Shown here piece by piece: positions 52,448 through 60,847 of a DNA stretch of 64,000 bases (position 1 is the first letter of the stretch; every line of letters starts with the position of its first letter). A model generated the notes under the pieces. It worked only from the letters and a program-made list of their open reading frames with translations, had not been told where the DNA came from and searched no databases. Made by a program: the position numbers and the translations under genes. The DNA is from Pseudomonas hefeiensis (GTDB lineage Bacteria; Pseudomonadota; Gammaproteobacteria; Pseudomonadales; Pseudomonadaceae), in assembly GCF_030687835.1 (NCBI RefSeq), contig NZ_CP117449.1, forward strand, positions 6,329,001 through 6,393,000, read 5' to 3'.

Positions 52448-52870
52448 ATGCTGACCCTTGGAAATATTTTCGTGCTGATGCTATTGGCCACCGCCGGCGC
52501 CTGGCTGTGGCACAACCATGGCTTGCGCGAACGGGCGTTGGCGAGGGTCATGCAACATTGCGCCAACCTCAAGATCGAGCTGCTGGACGGCAACGTGGCG
52601 CTGAAAAAAATCGGGTTCGTCAAAGACGCCAGCGGACGCCGGCGCCTGGCCCGTATCTATAACTTCGAATTCACCGTCACGGGTGAATCGCGCCATTCGG
52701 GCACCATTACCCAGTTCGGGGCTCACAGCGCGCAAATCGAGCTGGCGCCCTACCCAATGCCGTTCGAAGAGGCAGCGCCGACACCGATCGAACCGGTCCA
52801 GACCAGGCCCAGGGCCGAAGTCATCGAATTGAGTCAGTGGCGCCAGGAACATAACAAGTGGAAGCCTTGA
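52448..52870 (+). CDS. DUF3301 domain-containing membrane-anchored protein
   Basis: 140 aa with one N-terminal membrane helix (LGNIFVLMLLATAGAWLW), then the conserved RALARVMQHCANLKIELLDGNVALKKI and RRLARIYNFEFTVTGESRHSG blocks of DUF3301. The tail is proline- and acid-rich. Function unknown. TAGGAG precedes the start. Convergent with the CobW gene 12 bp downstream. Confidence 0.88.
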   Translation: MLTLGNIFVLMLLATAGAWLWHNHGLRERALARVMQHCANLKIELLDGNVALKKIGFVKDASGRRRLARIYNFEFTVTGESRHSGTITQFGAHSAQIELAPYPMPFEEAAPTPIEPVQTRPRAEVIELSQWRQEHNKWKP

Positions 52871-52882
52871 AGCAAGGCTGAC

Positions 52883-53848
52883 TCACGGGCACCGACAATT
52901 CGCCAGACCGGCTTGTAGCGCTGCCACGTCTTGAGGTTCACCAAAAATCAATTCGATCCGTGAGTCCTGGCGCCACTCGCTGGCCTGCCACTGCAGCGTC
53001 GCGCCCTCCAGCGCATTGGCTGAAACCCAGCCATCGGCGCTGTGGATAACCATCTTCGCCCGTTTCCAGCCCCAGCCTTGCAGCCAGCGCGTCAGTGTCA
53101 CCGTGTCCAGTCGCTGACTCGGATGCCAGCGCCAGCCAATACTCCAGCCGCCGTCCTGTCGCTGATGCAGGCAGATGGGCGATGTCGGGTCGCTCCAGAC
53201 GGCCGACATCTGTCCCACGCCCTTGGGTAGATTCACGTTATCCACAACCCCGCTTCCGCGAGCCGCAAGACCTGGCAGTCGATTGATCGGCAACGCTGCC
53301 TGTCGGGTCCAGTACAGCGCAATCTCTGGCAGTTGCGCAGCAACGGCGAGGCGTTCGGTTTCGCTCAGGTGTTCGGATTTGTTCAGCACCAGCAACCCGG
53401 CATTGTCCAGGGTTTGTCGCTGCGCATCGGGCAACGGCGTGCCATCCGCCATCGCGCGGGCATCCAGCACCAACACGCAAGGCTGAACCGCCAGCACGCC
53501 GAGCCATGGCGCTTCGTTCAGTTGCCGCATCAGCTGCGCCGGATGACCCAGCCCGGAGGGCTCGATAAACAGTCGATCCGGGCGCGCCTTGCGCAGTAAC
53601 CGAGCGAGGCCGATCTGAAATGGCGCGCCGTTGACGCAACACAAACACCCCCCGGCCACTTCGCCCAGTGCGATACCATCGGCAGTCTGGGTCAGTAACG
53701 CCGCGTCCAGGCCGATTTGACCAAACTCGTTGATCAGCACCGCCCAGCGCTCATTCGCCGGGCGCTGCGCCAGCAATTGCTTGATCAGACTGGTCTTGCC
53801 AGCACCCAAAGGGCCTGCGATGACGTGGGTGGGGATGTTCTGCAGCAT
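52883..53848 (-). CDS. CobW/COG0523-family GTP-binding protein
   Basis: 321-aa G3E GTPase: P-loop GPLGAGKTS, NEFGQIGLDAALL, the metal-binding GGCLCCVNGA (CxCC) motif, EPSGLGHP and the guanine motif NKSE. COG0523 proteins are candidate metal chaperones, often for zinc. It sits at the edge of a zinc-starvation island, though no Zur box was seen in its own short upstream region. The gene contains two perfect DnaA-box 9-mers (53041, 53238), probably incidental. Confidence 0.9.
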   Translation of the reverse strand: MLQNIPTHVIAGPLGAGKTSLIKQLLAQRPANERWAVLINEFGQIGLDAALLTQTADGIALGEVAGGCLCCVNGAPFQIGLARLLRKARPDRLFIEPSGLGHPAQLMRQLNEAPWLGVLAVQPCVLVLDARAMADGTPLPDAQRQTLDNAGLLVLNKSEHLSETERLAVAAQLPEIALYWTRQAALPINRLPGLAARGSGVVDNVNLPKGVGQMSAVWSDPTSPICLHQRQDGGWSIGWRWHPSQRLDTVTLTRWLQGWGWKRAKMVIHSADGWVSANALEGATLQWQASEWRQDSRIELIFGEPQDVAALQAGLANCRCP

Positions 53849-53875
53849 AATCGGCGGCTTTCGATGGAGGTGAAT

Positions 53876-54229
53876 ATGCGGTTAATCGGCTGTTTGTTAT
53901 TGGCGCTGACGTCGAACCAGGCGCTGGCCCAGGCTTGTGTCGTGCATAGCCAGGCAGAACGGCTCGATGTAAAAGTCTGCCAGCAGAACCGCAATATTCC
54001 GCAGAAACTGTTCGCCGACGGCTTCTGCCAGCCAAACCTTGCCGGACAAAAAGTCGAGGTACAGTACGTCGATCAATGCCCTGGTGGCGCGTTTGGCATC
54101 TGCAGCAACGCCCAAGTCGCCAATATGCCTTACCGCCAGGATATTCACTATTACGGCGTGGCCACCGATGCAGCCTATCTGCAGCCGTTTTGTGAAGGAA
54201 AAAGCCAGGGCAACTGGCTCAAACCTTAG
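53876..54229 (+). CDS. Small secreted cysteine-containing protein, unknown
   Basis: 117 aa: signal peptide (MRLIGCLLLALTSNQALAQA), mature domain with six cysteines (ACVVHSQAERLDVKVCQQNR, GFCQPNLAGQ, DQCPGGAFGICSN, PFCEG), presumably disulfide-bonded in the periplasm or outside. GGAGGTGAAT gives an excellent ribosome-binding site; an ATG four codons upstream is part of that leader. Divergent from the CobW gene by 27 bp, overlaps the end of DUF1826 by 4 bp. Not recognised functionally. Confidence 0.75.
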   Translation: MRLIGCLLLALTSNQALAQACVVHSQAERLDVKVCQQNRNIPQKLFADGFCQPNLAGQKVEVQYVDQCPGGAFGICSNAQVANMPYRQDIHYYGVATDAAYLQPFCEGKSQGNWLKP

Positions 54230-54876
54230 GCGAGCCAATCCAGAGTAAGGATCAATCGACGCTGCCCCGGCGTCAGCTGCGGCGAGCGATGGATCAGGCC
54301 CATGCCCTCATTACCGTGCCACTTCTCGCCTTTGAGCAGCGCCACATCGCCGCAGGCAAGCTGCTGAACCGCACGCGGATCACCCGGCTCAGCCTCGGGT
54401 TGCGCCAGGCGTCGACGATCCATTGCGCCTTCTTTTAGCCACTGGCTGCCAACGCCGGCGTATGTGGTAATCAGCCGTACCGGCACATGGTCGACGTGAA
54501 AGCGCGGGCACATAGCCTTATCCAGCGTTCGCAGGCGCAGGCCGACACGTCTGGCACCTAGCAGACAGGCAAACGCACTGACCAGCCAGGAGACATCAGC
54601 GATGAAGCCTTCATAGCCATGCAGATCGCGAAAGCCTGCGGCGAGACCTTCCAGGGCCGGTTGAGCGTCCTCCTGCGGTAGATCGATCACCAGCGATTCG
54701 GCCAGGGGCTGATCCATGGAAAGCACCATTGCCGCAAAATCGCTGATGTGCGCCGGTAGCTGACGTTGCCAGACCGTTAGATTGGTATCGTCGTCCAGAA
54801 TTTGCGTCAGGATCCGCGGGGTATCGCCCTGAGCCTGGCGTACCTGCACTTCCCGCTTCTGACTGGGCGCCAGCAT
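54226..54876 (-). CDS. DUF1826 domain-containing protein
   Basis: 216 aa: LTVWQRQLPAHISDFAAMVL, LVSAFACLLGARRVGLRLRT, CPRFHVDHVPVRLITTYAGVGSQWL and GDVALLKGEKWHGNEGMGLIHRSP. The H-x-D..R pattern and late His are reminiscent of 2-oxoglutarate/Fe oxygenases, but this is only a resemblance. Start ATG overlaps the stop of the upstream GTPase (TGATG), so the two are translationally coupled and probably co-regulated by Zur. Confidence 0.85.
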   Translation of the reverse strand: MLAPSQKREVQVRQAQGDTPRILTQILDDDTNLTVWQRQLPAHISDFAAMVLSMDQPLAESLVIDLPQEDAQPALEGLAAGFRDLHGYEGFIADVSWLVSAFACLLGARRVGLRLRTLDKAMCPRFHVDHVPVRLITTYAGVGSQWLKEGAMDRRRLAQPEAEPGDPRAVQQLACGDVALLKGEKWHGNEGMGLIHRSPQLTPGQRRLILTLDWLA

Positions 54877-56084
54877 CACGCTGCGACCTCGTCATGCCAG
54901 GAGCCGAACGGGTCCGGCAGCAAACGCCAACTGTCGACACCCAGGGCCATTTCCGCGTCGCTGAGCAGGCAAGCGTCCAGTTCGGCGGTCAGTTGCGTGA
55001 AGTCGATATTCTGGCCGATGAATACTAGCTCCTGCCGGCAGTCACCAGTGGCGGGAAGCCAGTTTTTCAGGATGGCTGCGGTACTTTCTTCATCTTGCGG
55101 CCACTGGCTTTTCGGCACAAACCGCCACCAGCGCCCGGCGAATCCATGCCGCATCAAGCCACCGGCCTGGGACCAACTGCCCGCTTCCTCATGTTTGCTG
55201 GCCAGCCAGAAGAAGCCCTTGGAGCGCAGCAGCTTGCCATTGGTCCACGGACGGTCGATAAAATTGAAAAAGCGCTGGGGATGGAATGGCCGGCGCGCCC
55301 GGTATGCTGCCGAAGCGATGCCATATTCTTCGGTTTCGGGCACGTGTTCACCGCGCAGCTCCTGCAGCCAGCCCGGTGCTTGAGCCGCGCGTTCAAAGTC
55401 GAAAAGCCCTGTGTCGAGGATCTTCTCCAACGGTACTTGGCCCATGACCATGGGAATAATATGCGCCTGGGCGTTGAGCCGTTCCAGAATCGCGATCAAC
55501 TCCTCCCGTTCGTGACGGCCGATCAAGTCGATTTTGCTGATCAGAATCACATCGGCGAACTCGATCTGCTCAATCAGCAGATCCGTGATAGAACGCTCAT
55601 CCTCCTCCCCCAGGGTTTCGCCTCGTGAAGCGAGGCTTTCGGCAGCCTGGAAATCCAGCAGGAAATTTACGCCATCGACCACCGTCACCATCGTGTCGAG
55701 CCGCGCCACATCAGCCAGACTGCGGCCTTGTTCATCACGAAAAGTGAAGGTTTCCGCCACCGGCAAGGGTTCGGAAATACCCGTGGACTCGATCAGCAGA
55801 TAGTCGAAGCGGCCTTCCCTGGCGAGCTGGCCTACCTCTTCCAGCAGGTCTTCACGCAACGTGCAGCAAATGCAGCCGTTACTCATCTCTACCAGTTTCT
55901 CTTCAGCCCGGCTTAGGGTGACATCTCGCTGGACTTCGCTGCCATCGATGTTGATCTCGCTCATATCGTTGACGATCACAGCAACGCGCAGGTTGTCGCG
56001 ATTACGCAGGACGTAATTGAGCAATGTGCTTTTACCGGCGCCGAGAAATCCGGACAGCACGGTTACAGGGAGACGATTGGGCAC
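54876..56084 (-). CDS. zigA: Zinc metallochaperone GTPase ZigA (COG0523)
   Basis: 402 aa from the GTG start [15 protein letters not shown]-loop [24 protein letters not shown], metal motif [21 protein letters not shown] and guanine motif SKID, then the CobW C-terminal domain ([14 protein letters not shown]). Thought to deliver zinc to client enzymes under zinc limitation. An ATG five codons upstream (56099) is an alternative, but GAGGA lies 8 bp before the GTG and homologues start there. A Zur box lies about 100 bp upstream. Confidence 0.92.
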   Translation of the reverse strand: MPNRLPVTVLSGFLGAGKSTLLNYVLRNRDNLRVAVIVNDMSEINIDGSEVQRDVTLSRAEEKLVEMSNGCICCTLREDLLEEVGQLAREGRFDYLLIESTGISEPLPVAETFTFRDEQGRSLADVARLDTMVTVVDGVNFLLDFQAAESLASRGETLGEEDERSITDLLIEQIEFADVILISKIDLIGRHEREELIAILERLNAQAHIIPMVMGQVPLEKILDTGLFDFERAAQAPGWLQELRGEHVPETEEYGIASAAYRARRPFHPQRFFNFIDRPWTNGKLLRSKGFFWLASKHEEAGSWSQAGGLMRHGFAGRWWRFVPKSQWPQDEESTAAILKNWLPATGDCRQELVFIGQNIDFTQLTAELDACLLSDAEMALGVDSWRLLPDPFGSWHDEVAA

Positions 56085-56184
56085 CGGGTATATCCTCATC
56101 TTCGGGCCGCGCTGACGCGGTTGAACGCATGTCGCGGCTCTTTTCTTCAGGCTTGGGTTCGGTTCAGGATCTATGCGTTTTTAA

Positions 56185-56199
56185 TGTTATAGTATAACA
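56185..56199. promoter_or_regulatory. Zur box between zigA and a small secreted protein gene
   Basis: TGTTATAGTATAACA, a perfect palindrome around a central G, matching the gammaproteobacterial Zur motif TGTTATANTATAACA. It lies in the divergent gap, so it can repress both genes when zinc is sufficient. Confidence 0.88.
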
Positions 56200-56247
56200 A
56201 CAGAGTTTAACCAGTCTCCGCTGCTCAACCGGTCCGAAATAAAAAAC

Positions 56248-56640
56248 ATGCTCAATTTTCTGAAATTCGTATTCGCAAGCCCGATGCTGCTGTTGGCGCT
56301 GGAAGCCTCAGCCCAAAGCCCTATGTTGGCGAACTGCACTCGCAGCGCGAATTTACTGGCTTGTGTTGATGGGCAAGGCAATGCCTACAGTGTCATGACG
56401 GCCGGAAACACCCTTTACCTGCGTGGATTTGAAGTGACTGGCCGCCGCTATTGGGTGCAAACCACTAGTCGTTACGGCCAGCTGACGTTCTTTACCGGGA
56501 TAGCTTCTGACGGAGAGAGCTGGGTTGGGTACAGCCGGCGCGTGGGCTGGACGACAATCAATCGTTTCTCAAGCTCGGGTGGTAGCACTGGGAAATTTTT
56601 GTGCGGACGCATAAGCGGTTGCCAGGATGCACCACGCTGA
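56248..56640 (+). CDS. Small secreted protein of unknown function, Zur-box associated
   Basis: 130 aa: signal peptide (FVFASPMLLLALEASAQ), then four cysteines (ANCTRSANLLACVDGQGN ... LCGRISGCQD) and a Tyr/Trp-rich middle (GRRYWVQTTSRYGQL). No family recognised. Promoter region shares the Zur box with zigA. No strong Shine-Dalgarno sequence is visible before the ATG. Lower G+C feel than neighbours. A parS-like site begins at the base after its stop. Confidence 0.75.
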   Translation: MLNFLKFVFASPMLLLALEASAQSPMLANCTRSANLLACVDGQGNAYSVMTAGNTLYLRGFEVTGRRYWVQTTSRYGQLTFFTGIASDGESWVGYSRRVGWTTINRFSSSGGSTGKFLCGRISGCQDAPR

Positions 56641-56656
56641 TGTTTCACGTGGAACG
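56641..56656. promoter_or_regulatory. parS-like ParB binding site (imperfect)
   Basis: TGTTTCACGTGGAACG matches the bacterial parS consensus TGTTNCACGTGNAACA at every fixed position except the last. Confidence 0.7.
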
Positions 56657-56719
56657 GTTCGAAAGCCATCCCCGAGCAAAATGAAACTGCGTTCATGTAA
56701 TAGTGCTCGCGGCACATAT

Positions 56720-56734
56720 CGTTATAGTATAACG
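56720..56734. promoter_or_regulatory. Zur box upstream of folE2 operon
   Basis: CGTTATAGTATAACG, palindromic, same core as at 56185, 31 bp upstream of the folE2 start. Confidence 0.88.
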
Positions 56735-56764
56735 TGCGCTTTGTGCCTATGACGGACCTTGAAT

Positions 56765-57661
56765 ATGAATGCGTTAACTCTGCCGGACGTTGCTGCGCAG
56801 GCTTCGCGCCAGGCCCTGCCCCTCGATTGGGTAGGCATGTGCGGCATCGCGGTACCCGTATTGATCGACGGTCAGCGTCTCAACGCGATCGCCGATGCCG
56901 GTGTCAGCCTTGACGACGGTGAAGCCCGTGGCATTCATATGTCACGCTTGTACTTGGCACTCGAGGTGCTCGAAAACACCGCGCTATCTCCCAGGCTGTT
57001 GCGCCGGATCCTGCAGCAATTCCTCGACAGTCACGCAGGCCTATCCCACGCTGCCTCGCTGGGCATTCGCACCGATCTGCTGCTCAAGCGTCCAGCGCTA
57101 GTCAGCCCATTGGCTGGCTGGAAGCGTTATCCAATCAATATCGAAGCCCAGCTAAAAAATGATGTGTTCCACGTGGAACTGAACATCCAGATTCCCTATT
57201 CGTCTACCTGCCCTTGCTCGGCCGCACTCGCTCGTCAATTAATCCAGCAGCAATTTGTAGACGACTTTGCCAATAAAGCGCTCGACCACGCCGGGATCCT
57301 GGCTTGGCTAGGCTCATCACAAGGCATCGTCGCCACGCCCCACAGTCAACGCAGCACGGCCACCGTGAATGTGAAGCTGAACGCCAGTGTCGACGAGTTG
57401 CCACTGCTGTCGTTCATCAACGAAGCCGAAGCAGCCCTCGGCACAGCCGTACAAACCGCCGTGAAACGGGCAGACGAACAAGCCTTCGCGCTCGCCAACG
57501 GTCAAAACCTGATGTTCTGTGAAGACGCCGCTAGGCGGTTAAGCATGGCTTTGAGGCGATCACCCGACATCGCCTCCCTCGATGTGCGAGTGGTTCACGC
57601 CGAAAGTCTGCATGCCCATGACGCCGTGGCGCAAAGCCGTTGGGTCAGGGAGGCACTGTGA
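56765..57661 (+). CDS. folE2: GTP cyclohydrolase FolE2 (zinc-independent type IB)
   Basis: 298 aa, catalyses GTP to dihydroneopterin triphosphate for folate synthesis. LPLDWVGMCGIAVPVLI, GIHMSRLYLALE, and the catalytic-Cys segment YSSTCPCSAALARQL identify FolE2. It backs up zinc-dependent FolE when zinc is scarce, in line with the Zur box 31 bp upstream. Start at MNALTLPDVA (56765). Its codons for VFHVEL contain a perfect parS core (57165-57180). GTGA overlap with the next gene. Confidence 0.95.
   Translation: MNALTLPDVAAQASRQALPLDWVGMCGIAVPVLIDGQRLNAIADAGVSLDDGEARGIHMSRLYLALEVLENTALSPRLLRRILQQFLDSHAGLSHAASLGIRTDLLLKRPALVSPLAGWKRYPINIEAQLKNDVFHVELNIQIPYSSTCPCSAALARQLIQQQFVDDFANKALDHAGILAWLGSSQGIVATPHSQRSTATVNVKLNASVDELPLLSFINEAEAALGTAVQTAVKRADEQAFALANGQNLMFCEDAARRLSMALRRSPDIASLDVRVVHAESLHAHDAVAQSRWVREAL
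57165..57180. promoter_or_regulatory. parS site inside folE2
   Basis: TGTTCCACGTGGAACT contains the perfect palindrome GTTCCACGTGGAAC, which is the core of Pseudomonas parS sites. Confidence 0.85.
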
Positions 57662-58326
57662 TTCGTTGCCAGGCCTTACGCTGGGGCGCCCCCGGCCACC
57701 CCCTCACGCCGCCGTTGAATATAGAACGGCCGGCGGGGAGCCTGACGGCCATCGTCGGTGCCAACGGTTCAGGTAAAAGCAGCCTGCTGAAAGTGCTGGC
57801 CGGTCTGCAAAAACCTTTATCCGGTACAGTCACGCTGGATGTCCCACGTCGCGGCAGCGTCTCGTTTCTGGCGCAACAGCAACATCTGGACCGGCAATTT
57901 CCAATCAGCTTGCAAGAACTAGTGGCGGCGGGATTCTGGGGTAGCAGGCACACGCCAGCGATGCGCCGCCATCGATTGAACGCCGTACTGCAAGACTGGG
58001 CTTTGGATGGCCTGGAGCACCGCTCGTTGATGGCGCTGTCGGGAGGCGAGCTGCAACGCGCCCTTCTCGCCCGCTTGAGTCTGACCGACGCACCGCTACT
58101 GTTGCTCGACGAACCCCACGCTGCCCTCGACGAGCAAGGTCAGGCGCTATTGTGGAAGCACCTTCATGGCTGGCACGCCGAAGGCCGCACCCTGGTGGTG
58201 GTTTGTCATGACCTCGCTGCGGTGCGCCAACATATTCCCCATACATTACTGGTCAGCCAGGCCGGCTGCACGCTGGGCCGCAGTGTCGATTTGATTACCC
58301 AACAACCCCTCACGCAGGTGGCCTGA
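57658..58326 (+). CDS. Metal (zinc-type) ABC transporter ATP-binding protein, ZnuC-like
   Basis: 222 aa: Walker A GANGSGKSSLLK, Q-loop FLAQQQHLDRQFPIS, ABC signature LSGGELQRALLARL, Walker B LLLLDEPHAALD, H-loop VCHDLAAV. The Q-loop region DRQFPISLQELVAAGFW is typical of metal-chelate importers. GTG start overlaps the folE2 stop (GTGA). Energises the permease and binding protein encoded next. Zur-controlled with folE2. Confidence 0.9.
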   Translation: MIRCQALRWGAPGHPLTPPLNIERPAGSLTAIVGANGSGKSSLLKVLAGLQKPLSGTVTLDVPRRGSVSFLAQQQHLDRQFPISLQELVAAGFWGSRHTPAMRRHRLNAVLQDWALDGLEHRSLMALSGGELQRALLARLSLTDAPLLLLDEPHAALDEQGQALLWKHLHGWHAEGRTLVVVCHDLAAVRQHIPHTLLVSQAGCTLGRSVDLITQQPLTQVA

Positions 58327-59192
58327 TGCTCACGGCCACCCACCTCTGGCTACCCTTTCAGGAATTTGTCTTCATGCGCCGGGCACTACTGGGCGGCCTG
58401 GTATTGGCGTGCAGCACGGCACCGCTTGGAGTGTTTTTGATTCTGCGACGGATGAGTCTGATCGGCGACGCCGTTGCTCACGGCATCTTGCCCGGAGCAG
58501 CCCTGGGTTTCTGGTTCGCCGGGCTGAGCTTGCCAGCCCTGACGCTGGGCGGCCTCGGTGCAGGCTTGAGCATGGCCGGGTTGGCCGCCTGGATTACCCG
58601 TCGCACCGGCCTGCGGGAAGACGCCAGCCTGGCGGCGATATATCCCATTTCCCTGGCCGCCGGCGTGCTGATTCTCGGTATGGCCGGCAAACGCCTGGAC
58701 TTGCTTCACCTGTTGTTCGGCTCCGCACTGGCGGTAGATGGCCCGACGCTCACCGGCATGCTCTGGGTTTCGGGGATCAGCCTGGTCGCGATGGCACTGA
58801 TTTACCGACCGCTGTTGCTAGACACCCTGGATCCTCTTTTCCTGCAAACCGTCAGCCGGCTAGGCCCTTTGGCCCATGGCGTGTTTCTGACCCTGGTCGT
58901 GTTGAACCTGGTCATCGGCTTCCAGGCGATCGGCGCGCTGATGGTGGTAGGCCTGATGATGTTGCCTGCTGCTGCTTCACGATTCTGGAGCCGCCGCTTG
59001 CCGGTTCTGATGGGAGTCGCGGCGCTGCTTGGATCTCTATCGGTGTGGCTCGGCCTGCTGTTGTCATTCCACTTCTCGCTACCCAGCGGGCCGGCCATCG
59101 TACTGGTGGCAGGCGCGTTTTATCTGCTGTCCGTGGTATTCGGTCCGATGCACGGTTTGCTGCGCCGCCCGCCTTTACTCACATCCCAATGA
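58326..59192 (+). CDS. Metal (zinc-type) ABC transporter permease, ZnuB-like
   Basis: 288-aa ABC-3 family permease with about 8 membrane helices: FMRRALLGGLVLACSTAPLG, RMSLIGDAVAHGILPGAALG (the family SL.GDA..H motif), LVIGFQAIGALMVVGLMMLP and FHFSLPSGPAIVLVAGAFYL. Start overlaps the ATPase stop (TGATG). Forms the membrane pore of the zinc-type importer. Confidence 0.92.
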   Translation: MLTATHLWLPFQEFVFMRRALLGGLVLACSTAPLGVFLILRRMSLIGDAVAHGILPGAALGFWFAGLSLPALTLGGLGAGLSMAGLAAWITRRTGLREDASLAAIYPISLAAGVLILGMAGKRLDLLHLLFGSALAVDGPTLTGMLWVSGISLVAMALIYRPLLLDTLDPLFLQTVSRLGPLAHGVFLTLVVLNLVIGFQAIGALMVVGLMMLPAAASRFWSRRLPVLMGVAALLGSLSVWLGLLLSFHFSLPSGPAIVLVAGAFYLLSVVFGPMHGLLRRPPLLTSQ

Positions 59193-59203
59193 GGTGTTTC
59201 CCC

Positions 59204-60079
59204 ATGCGCGTTCTGCTCGTGCTGTTCAGTCTGATGCTGTCCTTGTCCACATCTGCCGCCGAAAAGCTCCAGGTGGTGACCAGCTTCAGCATCCTTTCCG
59301 ACATGACCCAAGAGGTCGGCGGCGAGCATATCCAGATCACCAACCTGGTCGGACCTGACGCTGATGCACACACCTACGAACCCTCGCCGGACGACGCCAA
59401 GGCGTTGCTCAGCGCCAAACTGATCATCAAGAATGGTCTGGGTTTTGAACCGTGGCTGGATCGCCTAGTCACCAGTACCGAAACCAGCGCACCAGTGATC
59501 AGCGCCAGCCGCGGCGTTATTCCTCGTTCGCTGGATGAAGAGGGTGAGACCGTCCCCGACCCGCATGCCTGGCATAACCTGGCAAACGCCGAGTTGTTCG
59601 TCAGGAACATCACCAAGGCGCTGGAAACCGCCGACCCGACCAACAAGGCCGACTACGAACGCAACAGTCAGGCGTATCTGAAAAAGATCTATGCACTGCT
59701 CGCCGAAGCCAAGGCGAAGCTCGCAGCGTTGCCACCAGGAAACCGCAAGATTGTGACGTCCCACGATGCTTTCGGTTATCTGGGCCAGGCCTATGGCATT
59801 GAGTTTATGGCGCCGCAGGGTCTGTCCACTGAACGGGAGCCCTCGGCCGCGGACGTCGCGGCGCTGATTACCCAGATACGCAAAGCGAAAGTAAAAGCCG
59901 TGTTCATGGAGAACATCAAGGACGCGCGCCTGCTCAAGCAGATAGCGGCTGAAAGCGGTGCGCACATCGGCGGCACGCTGTACTCCGATGCGCTCGCGGC
60001 CAGCGGACCGGCCAGTACCTTCATCGGTCTGTTTGAGTACAACCTGAATACTTTGTACGACGCGTTGAGCCGGCCATGA
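59204..60079 (+). CDS. Metal (zinc-type) ABC transporter binding protein, TroA/AztC/ZnuA-like
   Basis: 291 aa with a signal peptide (LLVLFSLMLSLSTSAAE). Metal ligands expected from the family: His in DADAHTYEPSP, His in PDPHAWHN, His in VTSHDAFGYL and Asp in LYSDAL. A third His, rather than Glu, points to zinc. The His-rich loop of classical ZnuA is absent, so it is closer to AztC-type receptors. Last gene of the folE2 operon. Confidence 0.9.
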   Translation: MRVLLVLFSLMLSLSTSAAEKLQVVTSFSILSDMTQEVGGEHIQITNLVGPDADAHTYEPSPDDAKALLSAKLIIKNGLGFEPWLDRLVTSTETSAPVISASRGVIPRSLDEEGETVPDPHAWHNLANAELFVRNITKALETADPTNKADYERNSQAYLKKIYALLAEAKAKLAALPPGNRKIVTSHDAFGYLGQAYGIEFMAPQGLSTEREPSAADVAALITQIRKAKVKAVFMENIKDARLLKQIAAESGAHIGGTLYSDALAASGPASTFIGLFEYNLNTLYDALSRP

Positions 60080-60104
60080 TTTGCCAGCGCCGTTGAACAA
60101 ACTT

Positions 60105-60153
60105 CTGTGGCAGCAAAGCTTGCTCGCAATGCGCACGAGCCCTGCTGCCACAG
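60105..60153. repeat. REP-derived hairpin
   Basis: CTGTGGCAGCA / TGCTGCCACAG arms around a diverged REP core; convergent boundary between the zinc transporter operon and DUF3617. Confidence 0.65.
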
Positions 60154-60184
60154 ATCAACCCAACGATATACACCAGAAGGGGAT

Positions 60185-60706
60185 TCAAGCCCGCGGCTTG
60201 ACCGTTCCGCAATCCTGCCCCAACCACACGGCGCGAGTGTCCAGGCTGCCGTTCTGCTGAATACCGGTGGCGTTGAACGTGCCGTTTACCGTCGTAGTGA
60301 ATTCCCGATCGCTCTGGAATGTCGCGACCCCATTGCCTTGGGCCTTCGGACAACTGAAACGAAACTTCCACTGATTACCGGTGCGATCGGTGATCTGCTG
60401 CTTGCACCCAGATTGCGGATCTTGCAGCGGAATATCATTGGTCTGGACCTGCTCCGGAGTCAGGCATACCCGAATACCCTTTCCGCCCATGGTGATGCCC
60501 TGCTTTTCCAGCATCGCCCGTTGTTCTGGGGTTATCTGGTTTTGCAGTTGGCCAAGAATCAATTGCAGGTCCGGCAGATTCTGGTTGTCGACCTTCATAT
60601 TGCTTGTAGTCAGTTCCCATAAACCTGGTTGAAGCATCTGCGCCTGAGCCGCCACAGAAACCGACAAACCCACCGTCAGGGCCAAACCCAGCAGACAAAC
60701 TTTCAT
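60185..60706 (-). CDS. DUF3617 domain-containing exported protein
   Basis: 173 aa: signal peptide (VCLLGLALTVGLSVSVAAQA), QMLQPGLWELTTSNMKVDNQ, KGIRVCLTPEQVQ, CKQQITDRTGNQWKFRFSCP, typical of DUF3617 periplasmic proteins with conserved cysteines. Function unknown. Start at 60706 (GGAGTG 6 bp upstream). Confidence 0.86.
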   Translation of the reverse strand: MKVCLLGLALTVGLSVSVAAQAQMLQPGLWELTTSNMKVDNQNLPDLQLILGQLQNQITPEQRAMLEKQGITMGGKGIRVCLTPEQVQTNDIPLQDPQSGCKQQITDRTGNQWKFRFSCPKAQGNGVATFQSDREFTTTVNGTFNATGIQQNGSLDTRAVWLGQDCGTVKPRA

Positions 60707-60847
60707 CACAAGCACTCCAGAGGACAGGTGGCCGTTAGACGTCGCCTACAAGCTTCGGTTCAGGCTCGACAGGCGTGAATTAAATAGCGACATCCGCCGT
60801 GGAACATGGTCTGTTAAGCATTGAAACTTCAGGAGCAAGGCTGCCCC

